From DATDRQ01 sp035291645 (GTDB lineage Bacteria; Chloroflexota; Anaerolineae; Anaerolineales; UBA4823), in NCBI GenBank assembly GCA_035291645.1, contig DATDRQ010000106.1, positions 1-16,733 on the forward strand: 16,733 nucleotides of DNA, given 5' to 3'. The notes under the pieces are model-generated. The model had not been told where the DNA came from and did no database searches. It was given only the letters and a program-made list of their open reading frames with translations. Made by a program: the position numbers and the translations under genes. This document shows positions 6,107 to 13,622 of this stretch, in pieces; within the stretch, counting starts at the first letter, position 1; each line of letters opens with the position of its first letter.

Positions 6107-8107
6107 TTGCTCCTAGAAATGCTTAAGAGTGCTGCCTTGCTTCCAGACCGCGACTCACATTGGCGAATCACCGGACTCGTGCGAGCCATGGTCGGCCACC
6201 CGGCTTTTCCAATCCTGATCATCCTGCTGCTTAACCTGGGGATTGCCGCTTGCATCGTCCCAGATTATGGGGAATCCTGGGATGAAGCCTTCCGCTACCG
6301 GTACGGCGACCGGTCGTTGCGAGCCTATTCCCAGCCGATGGAGCGCCTGGAAAGAGATGAAAAAGGACCCTTCTATGTCATGGCTGCCCTCCTGGCGGCC
6401 GATGCGTTCAAACCGGTTTCCCCGGACATGCCCAGGGTCGATCGCCTTCATCTGGTAAATTTTATTTCCTTCGAGTTGAGTTTGATCTTCATTTACGCGA
6501 TCTGTCTCCGGCTGATGGATAAGCTGGCCGCGGTAGGTGCGGTGCTGTTATTCAACACCCAGCCTTTGCTGTGGGGACACGCCTTCGTCAACCCGAAAGA
6601 CATTCCCTTTATGGCGTTTTTCTTGGGAAGCCTCGCGTTGGGTATCTGGATGGCCGACTCCTTCTCGGACATCGGCTTTTCACCGGAAGGATCTCCGGAG
6701 AAGGGGGTCCGCATCTATCCCCAGGAATTCAAGAGAATATTAACGGGGGGCCTGGCGCGAGTGTTTGCCCTGACCGTACTGGCTGGATTGGTCCTCTATT
6801 TTTCTCGGGGGATCGTGGGGGACTGGATCGCCCTACTGGTCGGCAATGCCTATGCGGCTGCTCCCGGCAGCGGGTTGGGCCAGGTATTTTCTTTGCTCGC
6901 CGAGAACAGGGATACCATTCCAGCGGGTGACTATATCCGCAAAGGGATGGCCCTGTTCGACCAGGTCGAATCTCTCCTGGGTTGGTGTGCGGTTTTCCTG
7001 GCCCTGATCCTATCCTACCAAATCCTTGTAAGTGGCGTGGTGATCACTTCGCACGACCGCCGCGTGTCTTTACCTGGATTATTGGGCAAGGTCGTCCTGG
7101 CCGGGATGTTCGTGGGGTTCAGCTCATCCATCCGGGTATTAGGGCCTGCCGCGGGGGTCCTGGTTGGCGCCTATTTTTGGCTGAAGAACGGGCGCAAGGC
7201 GTTCCTGGTGCTGCCCCTGTACTGCGCCTTCGCCCTCCTGGCAACCTATCTCACCTGGCCTGGTTTGTGGGGGGATGCGTTCCAAAGATACATCGGGTTC
7301 GTTACAAAAGCCTCTGATTTTCCCTTCGAAGGGAAATCCTTTTTCTTCGGCGCGGAATATCCCGCCGCCGACCTGCCTCGCCAGTATCTCCCGGTTTTGC
7401 TTTCGCTTCAATTCACAGAAGCCGTGCTCATCCTCTCCGGGCTGGGCCTGATCTCAGGCATCCTTCTTTTCGTCAAGGGGAAAAAGGATAGGGGTTTGCT
7501 GGCTGTCATTGCAGCCTGGTTCTTGATTCCGCTCCTCCTGGCGATGCTCGTCAGACCTGCCATGTACGACAACTTTCGCCATTTCCTGTTCATTGTCCCG
7601 CCTGTGTTTGTGTTCGCCGGCTTAGGGCTGGCTGCCATATTCGATCGGCTCAAGACCCCCGCCTGGAAGCTCGTTGTCCTGGCTGTTGCCCTTCTGCCGG
7701 GGATTTACTGGCTCGTTCATCTCCATCCTTACCAGTATGTTTATTACAATGAGCTGGTTGGCGGGCCGGGCGGCGCCTTCCGCAGGTTCGAAATGGATTA
7801 TTGGGCCCTCTCCTACCGGGAGGCCACCGATTTTCTCAACCAGGTTGCCCCAGCCGGGGCCAGGGTGGTGGTGTGGGGGCCGGATCACGTCGTACAAAGA
7901 TACGCCCGCGAAGACCTGGAGATATTGGAGTTCAAGGAGGGGGACAGCCAGGAGGGACAGGCGCCGGATTATGCCATCTTGTCTTCCAGGTGGAATAACG
8001 ACCAGCTTCTTTTTCCAGATGCAGTCACTCTCTTTAGGGTGGGCAGAGATGGGGCCATCTTCGCAGTCGTCAAACAGGTCTCCTCACCTCCAGTAGTAAC
8101 TCCTTGA
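6107..8107 (+). CDS. GT39/PMT-like polytopic glycosyltransferase
   Basis: A protein of up to 666 residues with about eleven hydrophobic segments. The first periplasmic loop after TM1 carries an acidic pair, D59-E60 ('YGESWDEAFRYRYG'), the position of the catalytic Asp in GT-C enzymes of the PMT/ArnT/GT39 group. 'LLWGHAFVNPKDIPFMAFFL' is another family-like loop and helix. The soluble C-terminus has 'YQYVYYNELVGGPGGAFRRF' and 'EMDYWALSYREATDFL'. Such enzymes move a sugar from a polyprenyl-phosphate donor to a protein or lipid outside the membrane; donor and acceptor are unknown. The frame opens at TTG 6107, and an ATG at 6119 would shorten it by four residues. It stands alone, with a new promoter before the next gene. 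Confidence 0.8.
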   Translation: MLLEMLKSAALLPDRDSHWRITGLVRAMVGHPAFPILIILLLNLGIAACIVPDYGESWDEAFRYRYGDRSLRAYSQPMERLERDEKGPFYVMAALLAADAFKPVSPDMPRVDRLHLVNFISFELSLIFIYAICLRLMDKLAAVGAVLLFNTQPLLWGHAFVNPKDIPFMAFFLGSLALGIWMADSFSDIGFSPEGSPEKGVRIYPQEFKRILTGGLARVFALTVLAGLVLYFSRGIVGDWIALLVGNAYAAAPGSGLGQVFSLLAENRDTIPAGDYIRKGMALFDQVESLLGWCAVFLALILSYQILVSGVVITSHDRRVSLPGLLGKVVLAGMFVGFSSSIRVLGPAAGVLVGAYFWLKNGRKAFLVLPLYCAFALLATYLTWPGLWGDAFQRYIGFVTKASDFPFEGKSFFFGAEYPAADLPRQYLPVLLSLQFTEAVLILSGLGLISGILLFVKGKKDRGLLAVIAAWFLIPLLLAMLVRPAMYDNFRHFLFIVPPVFVFAGLGLAAIFDRLKTPAWKLVVLAVALLPGIYWLVHLHPYQYVYYNELVGGPGGAFRRFEMDYWALSYREATDFLNQVAPAGARVVVWGPDHVVQRYAREDLEILEFKEGDSQEGQAPDYAILSSRWNNDQLLFPDAVTLFRVGRDGAIFAVVKQVSSPPVVTP

Positions 8108-8151
8108 GAAAAGCTTCTGCCATTGTAGATGGGAGGGGATTCATTGCGCAT

Positions 8152-8226
8152 TTGATGCTTGACTCCGATAGTTAAATTTGCTACAATCCTCCTAGAATAA
8201 GCACAATCAAGCATAAAGCAAGCATA
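8152..8226 (+). promoter_or_regulatory. Promoter and likely autoregulatory operator of the DeoR-type gene
   Basis: A near-consensus sigma-70-type promoter is present: -35 TTGACT (8159-8164), a 17-bp spacer, and -10 TACAAT (8182-8187). An 11-base inverted repeat with one mismatch overlaps the -35 (TTGATGCTTGA, 8152-8162) and recurs after the start region as TCAAGCATAAA (8207-8217). The direct repeat CAAGCATA occurs at 8208-8215 and 8219-8226, 11 bp or one helical turn apart. DeoR-family repressors commonly bind such repeats and control their own operon, so binding by the adjacent regulator is a reasonable inference. No Shine-Dalgarno sequence precedes the ATG at 8228. Confidence 0.78.
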
Positions 8227-8227
8227 T

Positions 8228-9007
8228 ATGCTCACAAACGAAACCCCCCTGAAGGCCGAAAGACACACCCGTATCCGCAAGCTGGTCGAGCAGAAAGGAC
8301 AGGTGCTGGTCGGCGAGCTGAGCCAGCATTTCGAGGTCAGCGAAGCCACCATCCGCCGGGACCTGGAAGAGTTGGCCAGCCAGGGCTGGATTCAGCGTAC
8401 CCACGGCGGCGCCGTGCGGGTCGAGCGAGCCGGCAAGGAGCCGCCCATGCTGCAACGCATCGGCGAGCAGCGCACGGAGAAAGAGCGCATCGGCCAGGCA
8501 GCCGCCCGGTTGGTCCAGGACGGCGAGACTATTTTCCTGGGCAGCGGCACCACGGTGCTCGAGATCGCCCGACACCTGACGCGCGACCTGAACCTGACCG
8601 TGATCACCAACTCTCTGCCGGTCGTCAACGAGTTGGCTGATCGGCCCAACATCGACCTGATCGTGATCGGAGGAATGCTGCGCCCGAGCGAGCTTTCCAT
8701 GGTCGGGCACATCGCCGAGAACGCCGTGCGCGAGTTCCGCGCCGACCGGGTCTTCATGGGGATGCGCGCCGTTGACGCCCGCCACGGCTTCACCAACGAT
8801 TACCTGCCGGAGACCATGACCGACCGGGCCATCCTGGCCATCGCACCGCATATTGTCGTGGTAGCGGACCACCGCAAGTTTGGCCGGGTCAGCTCGGTGC
8901 TGGTCGGCCCGGTCACGCTCGCAGATCTGCTGATCACCGACATAGCGACCTCCCCGGAGTGCCTGGTCGAGCTGCGCGAGCTGGGCATCGAAGTGATGCA
9001 GGTGTGA
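8228..9007 (+). CDS. DeoR-family transcriptional regulator of a sugar locus
   Basis: A 259-residue protein of standard DeoR/GlpR length. The N-terminal winged helix-turn-helix covers about 8-60, with recognition helix 'VSEATIRRDLEELASQGWIQ' and the DeoR hallmark 'RTHGGAV'. The C-terminal DeoRC sugar-phosphate sensor domain (about 80-240) has 'IFLGSGTTVLEIA', 'TNSLPVVNEL', 'GHIAE', 'MGMRAVDARHGFTN' and 'VVADHRKFGR', the usual phosphosugar-binding loops. Family members generally repress a neighbouring catabolic operon until a phosphorylated intermediate binds. It sits at the head of the locus, 5 bases before the hydrolase gene and under its own strong promoter with operator-like repeats. It therefore probably controls itself and the downstream transport genes. 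The effector is unknown; the product or substrate of the SIS isomerase is a natural candidate. Confidence 0.92.
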   Translation: MLTNETPLKAERHTRIRKLVEQKGQVLVGELSQHFEVSEATIRRDLEELASQGWIQRTHGGAVRVERAGKEPPMLQRIGEQRTEKERIGQAAARLVQDGETIFLGSGTTVLEIARHLTRDLNLTVITNSLPVVNELADRPNIDLIVIGGMLRPSELSMVGHIAENAVREFRADRVFMGMRAVDARHGFTNDYLPETMTDRAILAIAPHIVVVADHRKFGRVSSVLVGPVTLADLLITDIATSPECLVELRELGIEVMQV

Positions 9008-9012
9008 GGCCT

Positions 9013-10086
9013 ATGCCCGGGTCTGAGCACCCCTCTCCCGATCTGCGCCTGAGGGACTTTGCCCCCCGCTCCTGCCTGATTCGCCAGGAAACCCGGGTTC
9101 TCTCGCCGCGCTTCCCGGTCATCGACGCCCACAACCACCTGGGCGAGACCTTCGGCGGCGGCTGGTGTAACCGCCCGGTCAGGCAGCTGCTGGACGTGTT
9201 GGACGAGGCCGGCCTGAGGGTGCTGGTCGATCTGGATGGGGGCTGGGGTGAGGCCATCCTGCAGCAGCGCCTGGACAAATACAAGTCAGCCGCACCGGAG
9301 CGGTTTGCCTTCTTTGGCGGGGTAGACTGGTCCGCCTGGGCCGGGCAAGGCCGGCGCTTCCCCGAATGGGCGGCGGCGCAACTGCGCGCCCAGGCTGCCT
9401 GGGGGGCGCAAGGGCTGAAGATCTGGAAACCCTTCGGCTTGCAGGTGCGCGATCACCACGGGGCACGGGTTGCAGTCGATGACCCGCGCCTTGATTCGAT
9501 ATGGGCGACTGCCGGGGAGCTGGGCCTGCCAGTAATGATCCATGTGGCAGACCCGGTGGCCTTCTTCGAGCCGCTAGACGCGCACAACGAACGCTGGGAG
9601 GAGCTGCTGGCCCATCCCGACTGGCACTTCCCCAGCCCGTCGTTCCCGCCCTTCCTCCAGATCGTGGGCGAGCTGGCCAACCTGGTCGCCCGCCACCCGG
9701 AGACGACCTTTATCGGCGCTCATGTCGGCTGCTACGCGGAAAACCTGGACTGGGTCGGCGCCCTGCTCGATCACTGCCCGAATTTCTACGTGGATATCTC
9801 CGCCCGGCTGGGCGAGCTGGGCCGCCAGCCCTATACCGCCCGGCGGTTTTTCCTCCAGTATTCAGATCGGATCCTGTTCGGCGCCGACGTCCCGCCCGGA
9901 ATCGATGAGTACCGCCTGTACTACCGCTTCCTGGAGATGGACGACGAGTACTTCAACTACAATTCGGGCGAGGTCCCGGGGCAGGGGCGCTGGTTTATCT
10001 ACGGCATCTTCTTACCTGACGAGGTCCTCGAGAAAATCTACCATCAAAATGCCTGCAAGGTACTGCATCTCAACTCAAACACGTGA
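9013..10086 (+). CDS. Amidohydrolase_2-like metal-dependent TIM-barrel hydrolase
   Basis: A 357-residue protein. It has the metal-ligand order of amidohydrolase-superfamily barrels: 'VIDAHNHLG' (H40, H42) on strand 1, a Lys in 'GLKIWKPFG' (136 or 139), H177 in 'LPVMIHVADP', H237 in 'FIGAHVGC' and D291 in 'ILFGADVPPG'. This fits the amidohydrolase_2 (COG2159) group of hydrolases and decarboxylases better than NagA-type deacetylases. The ATG at 9013 is chosen because it follows the regulator's stop by 5 bases with a TGAGG just before it; the frame runs back to 8959, but that would overlap the regulator. Its place between a DeoR regulator and a sugar importer suggests it acts on the imported compound, for example lactone, amide or ester cleavage. 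The reaction is not deducible. Confidence 0.82.
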   Translation: MPGSEHPSPDLRLRDFAPRSCLIRQETRVLSPRFPVIDAHNHLGETFGGGWCNRPVRQLLDVLDEAGLRVLVDLDGGWGEAILQQRLDKYKSAAPERFAFFGGVDWSAWAGQGRRFPEWAAAQLRAQAAWGAQGLKIWKPFGLQVRDHHGARVAVDDPRLDSIWATAGELGLPVMIHVADPVAFFEPLDAHNERWEELLAHPDWHFPSPSFPPFLQIVGELANLVARHPETTFIGAHVGCYAENLDWVGALLDHCPNFYVDISARLGELGRQPYTARRFFLQYSDRILFGADVPPGIDEYRLYYRFLEMDDEYFNYNSGEVPGQGRWFIYGIFLPDEVLEKIYHQNACKVLHLNSNT

Positions 10087-10142
10087 AGGTCGATTACTTC
10101 AGCACCGCGGTCATCCATGCAGATAACAAAGGAGCCAAGTAA
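10083..10142 (+). CDS. Possible 19-residue ORF coupled to the hydrolase stop
   Basis: A GTG overlaps the hydrolase stop in a GTGA arrangement (4-bp overlap) and opens a 19-codon frame, MKVDYFSTAVIHADNKGAK, ending at TAA. There is no Shine-Dalgarno sequence, so translation would rely on re-initiation. Its composition looks protein-like. It could be a genuine small protein, the decayed start of a lost gene, or chance. I do not recognise it. Confidence 0.25.
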   Translation: MKVDYFSTAVIHADNKGAK

Positions 10143-10179
10143 TCCAGCGGGAAATCGAATTAGGAGGTGGCTCTAAAAA

Positions 10180-10236
10180 ATGACCCTCTTCGTTATCCGG
10201 AAAAATCGTCACGATCTCTCAACCTATTTTCAATAA
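10180..10236 (+). CDS. Possible 18-residue leader peptide before binding protein 1
   Basis: An ATG follows an unusually strong ribosome-binding sequence, AGGAGGTGG (10162-10170), at 9 bases. It encodes MTLFVIRKNRHDLSTYFQ and stops at TAA, which abuts the GAGG used by the binding-protein gene 9 bases later. The layout suggests a translated leader whose ribosomes hand over to the binding-protein start. No attenuator hairpin is evident and the peptide has no run of one amino acid, so the mechanism is open. The AGGAGG is stronger than that of any annotated start nearby. Confidence 0.35.
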   Translation: MTLFVIRKNRHDLSTYFQ

Positions 10237-10245
10237 GAGGCCAAG

Positions 10246-11601
10246 ATGAAGAGAAAAACTCTATTTACCCTGTTTAGCCTGCTGATCGGCGCTGCGCTCC
10301 TGCTGGCCGCCTGCGCCCCGCAGCCGCAGGCCCCTCAGCCGGCCGCGACGGAGGCTCCCCCGGCCCAGGTTACCGAGGCTCCCGTCGCCACCGAAGCGCC
10401 GGCCCCCGGCGGTGAGACCATCACCGTGATCTTCCCCAAGCACGAGGCCGACCTGGAAGGCGCCTTCGAAGCGCGCATCCGTGAGTTCGAAAAGGAGAGC
10501 GGCGTCAAGGTCGAGCTGATTCAGAGCGACTGGGATTCGGTCGCCGACCGCGTGGTGCCTGAGCTGGCGACCGGCGGCAGCGCCTATGACGTGGTCGAGT
10601 TCGATAACGGCTGGGTCGCCGAATGGTGCGGCGCCGGCTGGACCACCCCGCTGGACGACTTCATGCCAGCTGGCTATTCGGATGGCATGATCCCCGGCCT
10701 GGTCGACCTGTTCTCCTGTCCCGACGGCACCCTGCATGGCATCGTCTGGAACAATGATACCCGCTTCTTCTACTACAACGCCGCCAAATTATCCGAGGCC
10801 GGTTTCGAGAACCCGCCCACCACCTGGGACGAATTGAGCCAGCAAAGCCTGGCAGCCCAGGAAAAGGGCGTGGTCGATTTCGGTATGGCGCCCTTCTGGA
10901 ACCAGGAATGGTCGCTGGGCAACGAGTTCCACTTCTGGACTTATGCCTTCGGAGGCCAGATCGTGGACGATCAGGGCTGCTTCCTGTTCAACAAGGATCC
11001 CAACACCCTAGCTGCCCTGCAGTATATGATCGACAGCCTCGAGACCGGTGTGTCCGACCCGGCCGGACTGACCTACGATCAGGCCGCCTCGCAGGATGTT
11101 TTCTTCAAAGGCGGCTCGCTCTTCATGCCGCAGGGCATCGCCGGCCTGCTGTCCTATGCCAATGACCCGTCTGTTTCGAGCGTGGTCGACCAGATCAAGG
11201 TCGGGCTGGTGCCAGGCGTCCAGGCCGGTCAAAGCGCCGCCTTGACCTTGCCGGAAGCCTACGCCATCCCGGCCAACTCTCAGCACAAGGAAGCCGCCTG
11301 GAAGTTCATCGAATACATGACCAGCCAGGATACCAACAGGTTCCTCGCCCAGGAGATCGGCCTGTTGCCGATCTGGGTCGACCTGTACACCGATGCGGAG
11401 CTCACCGGGCTTTACCCGTTTTGGGCCGACTTTTCGGAACAGCTGCCCACCGCCCGCGGCCTTTCCACGCTCACCTGGTATGGCGACTTTGTGGATGTGG
11501 CCACCGCCGAGGTCCACAAGGCGCTGGCTGGAGAGCAGACTGCCCAGGAGGCGCTCGACGTCTCCGCCGCCGGACTGGCGGATTTCGAGTGCACCCCGTA
11601 A
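10246..11601 (+). CDS. ABC sugar-importer solute-binding lipoprotein (importer 1)
   Basis: A 451-residue family 1 extracellular solute-binding protein. The lipoprotein signal ends in LLAAC with the lipid-bearing C23. A proline/alanine/threonine-rich 'TEAP' linker to about residue 57 follows, as is common in Chloroflexota. The mature domain has 'ITVIFPKHEADLEGAF', 'YDVVEFDNGWVAEW', 'LHGIVWNNDTRFFYYNAAKL', 'PPTTWDELSQQ', and near the C-terminus 'AYAIPANSQHKEAAWKFIEY', all typical of the MalE/UgpB-like group. It captures the substrate outside the membrane and passes it to the two permeases encoded downstream. The start has AAGAGG 5 bases upstream and follows a possible leader peptide. A stem-loop after the gene may raise its dosage relative to the permeases. 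Confidence 0.93.
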   Translation: MKRKTLFTLFSLLIGAALLLAACAPQPQAPQPAATEAPPAQVTEAPVATEAPAPGGETITVIFPKHEADLEGAFEARIREFEKESGVKVELIQSDWDSVADRVVPELATGGSAYDVVEFDNGWVAEWCGAGWTTPLDDFMPAGYSDGMIPGLVDLFSCPDGTLHGIVWNNDTRFFYYNAAKLSEAGFENPPTTWDELSQQSLAAQEKGVVDFGMAPFWNQEWSLGNEFHFWTYAFGGQIVDDQGCFLFNKDPNTLAALQYMIDSLETGVSDPAGLTYDQAASQDVFFKGGSLFMPQGIAGLLSYANDPSVSSVVDQIKVGLVPGVQAGQSAALTLPEAYAIPANSQHKEAAWKFIEYMTSQDTNRFLAQEIGLLPIWVDLYTDAELTGLYPFWADFSEQLPTARGLSTLTWYGDFVDVATAEVHKALAGEQTAQEALDVSAAGLADFECTP

Positions 11602-11619
11602 CCCAACTGCGGAGACCTT

Positions 11620-11650
11620 ACCCTTCCCCTCTCATCCTGAGGGGAAGGGT
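11620..11650 (+). other. Intercistronic stem-loop between binding protein 1 and permease
   Basis: A perfect 12-bp stem (11620-11631 with 11639-11650, arms ACCCTTCCCCTC and its complement) has a 7-base loop (TCATCCT), 18 bases after the binding-protein stop. No T-run follows, so it is unlikely to be a full terminator. In other importer operons (for example malE-malF) such hairpins stabilise the upstream mRNA and give excess binding protein over permease, which is the likely role here. Confidence 0.7.
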
Positions 11651-11713
11651 GCCTCAGGCGAGATCAGGGACTTTGCCCTGCCGTGATGTAAGGGTGTTGA
11701 AATTGAAGCCCGC

Positions 11714-12655
11714 TTGAACCCACCGTCGAACCGTCTGGGTGAGCCGTCTTCTCGTAGAAAATTACCGCGGCTCAATCTTAACGATCGCCGTCGGCTGGGG
11801 TTGTTCCTGATCATCCCCAGCCTAGCAGCCATCTTCGGCGTCATTCTGGTGCCCTTTATCAATTCCTTGATTCTCAGCCTGTTGCGGCGCGATCTGTCTC
11901 GCCCGCAGATGAACGCCTTCGTCGGTTTGGAGAACTACCTCAACCTGCTGCAAGACCCGCGCTACCTGAACTCCTTCCAGGTCACCCTGACCTTCAGCCT
12001 GATCTCGGTGTTGCTGGAGATCGCCCTGGGGGTTGGTTTTGCCCTGGTGCTCAACCAGCATTTCAAGGGACAGGGCTTCGTGCGCGGCCTGATGATCCTG
12101 CCCTGGGCGATGCCTGCCATCGTCAATGCCGCCATGTGGAAGTGGATCTACAATGCCGATTACGGCGCCCTGAACGCCCTGCTGACCCAGTTACGGTTGC
12201 TGGACGCTTACCAGGTCTGGCTGGCTGACCCAAATATGGCGATGGCTTTGATCATCCTGGCGAACGTTTGGAAAGAGACCCCGTTCACCACCATCCTGGT
12301 GCTGGCCGCGTTGCAGGGGATTCCCACCGATCTCAGCGAGGCCGCCATCGTCGATGGCGCCTCTGCCTGGCAGCGATTCTTCTACATTACCTTGAGGCTC
12401 TTGCTGCCGGTGATCCTGGTGGCTGGCCTGCTGCAGTTTATCTGGGGTTTCCAGACCTTTGAGCTGGCTTACATCATCACCGGAGGCGGGCCATTCAGCT
12501 CGACCGAGCTGGTCTCGCTGCGCGTTTACGCCATCACGTTTCGATCGCTGCGCTTTGGTTACGGAGCCGCCCTGGCTTACCTGACCGCCCTGATCCTGCT
12601 GGTGCCGGCGATCGCCTATATCCGCGCCGCTTACCGGTCGATCGTCGAGTATTGA
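11714..12655 (+). CDS. ABC sugar-importer permease, MalF/UgpA type (importer 1)
   Basis: A 313-residue binding-protein-dependent transport permease with six predicted membrane helices. A short basic N-terminus precedes TM1 (about 28-52), and the BPD_transp_1 core follows. The EAA loop that docks on the ATPase is 'EAAIVDGASAWQRFFYITLR' (209-228), with the conserved Gly at 215, followed by 'LLLPVILVAGLLQFIWGFQ'. Position and sequence fit the first (MalF-like) subunit. The start is TTG 11714: an in-frame TGA 30 bases upstream excludes longer forms, and no ATG occurs in the first 60 residues. No Shine-Dalgarno sequence is seen. The stop TGA lies within the next gene's possible TTGA start, so the two permeases are co-translated or nearly so. 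Confidence 0.92.
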   Translation: MNPPSNRLGEPSSRRKLPRLNLNDRRRLGLFLIIPSLAAIFGVILVPFINSLILSLLRRDLSRPQMNAFVGLENYLNLLQDPRYLNSFQVTLTFSLISVLLEIALGVGFALVLNQHFKGQGFVRGLMILPWAMPAIVNAAMWKWIYNADYGALNALLTQLRLLDAYQVWLADPNMAMALIILANVWKETPFTTILVLAALQGIPTDLSEAAIVDGASAWQRFFYITLRLLLPVILVAGLLQFIWGFQTFELAYIITGGGPFSSTELVSLRVYAITFRSLRFGYGAALAYLTALILLVPAIAYIRAAYRSIVEY

Positions 12656-12663
12656 TCCGAGCC

Positions 12664-13515
12664 ATGCGAAGGAAGTACCTGGTCGGTCGAATCCTCTTGT
12701 ACGCGTGTGTCCTGGGCATCGTGCTATGGACGGTCGCGCCTTATTTGTGGTTGATCGTCTCTTCGCTATCGTATAAAATCGACCTGCTGACCGTCCCGCT
12801 GCAGTGGATTCCCAAACGTTTGACCTTTGAGAACTACCAGAACCTGTTCTTCGACCGGGGCAGCGCCACCGCTAATGTCTCCCTATTCATCCATTCCTTG
12901 CGCAACTCGGCGATCATCGCTACTTCAGCCATGCTGATCGCCATGTTCCTGGGGGTGCTCTCGGCCTATGCCCTGGCGCGCCTGAAGTTTCCAGGGAATA
13001 ACCTGTTTATGCTCCTGATGATGATGGGGTATATGCTGCCCCCGATCGCCATCGTCGTACCCCTGTATGTCATCCTGAGACGGTACGATCTGCTGGACAA
13101 GCACCTGGGTTTGATCCTGGTCTATATGAGTTTCATCCTCCCGCTGGTGATCTGGCTGATGCGCAGCTACTTCGCCACCATCCCCTCCGAGCTGGAGGAC
13201 GCAGCCATGATCGACGGCTGCACTCCACTGGGAGCCTTGTTTCGAGTAATTTTACCGCTCTCGCTGCCCGGTCTGGTCAGTGTGGCGGTCTTCGCTTTCA
13301 TCGCGGCCTGGAACGAGTACCTGTACGCCTTTATTTATACCAACGTGGATGCCAAGACTCTTCCGGTGCTGATCGGCGAATTCAGCACCAAGCTCGGGCT
13401 GGAGTACCTGCGCATTGCCGCGGCCGGGGTGCTGGCGAGTCTCCCACCGGTGATCCTGGCGCTGGTCTTTCAGCGTTTCATCATCCGTGGCCTGACCGCC
13501 GGCGCCGTGAAATAG
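12664..13515 (+). CDS. ABC sugar-importer permease, MalG/UgpE type (importer 1)
   Basis: A 283-residue second permease, with an N-terminal helix after 'RRKYLVGR' and about six helices in all. The EAA loop is 'EDAAMIDGCTPLGALFRVIL' followed by 'PLSLPGLVSV', as in MalG/UgpE/ThuG subunits. It forms the heterodimeric channel with the preceding permease. Two starts are possible: ATG 12664, used here, or TTG 12652, which overlaps the previous stop by 4 bases (TTGA) and adds four residues. No ATP-binding subunit follows, so the importer probably uses a shared MsiK-like ATPase encoded elsewhere, as known in other Gram-positive-type sugar importers. Confidence 0.92.
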   Translation: MRRKYLVGRILLYACVLGIVLWTVAPYLWLIVSSLSYKIDLLTVPLQWIPKRLTFENYQNLFFDRGSATANVSLFIHSLRNSAIIATSAMLIAMFLGVLSAYALARLKFPGNNLFMLLMMMGYMLPPIAIVVPLYVILRRYDLLDKHLGLILVYMSFILPLVIWLMRSYFATIPSELEDAAMIDGCTPLGALFRVILPLSLPGLVSVAVFAFIAAWNEYLYAFIYTNVDAKTLPVLIGEFSTKLGLEYLRIAAAGVLASLPPVILALVFQRFIIRGLTAGAVK

Positions 13516-13622
13516 GAGTATCCGGAAGAGCGCTACCATTTCTATGCCATTCGACGCCGGCGACCACAGACGCTGGCGACCGCAGAAGCAGGCTGGCCGG
13601 CTGGAACTGGAAGGAGCAATCG

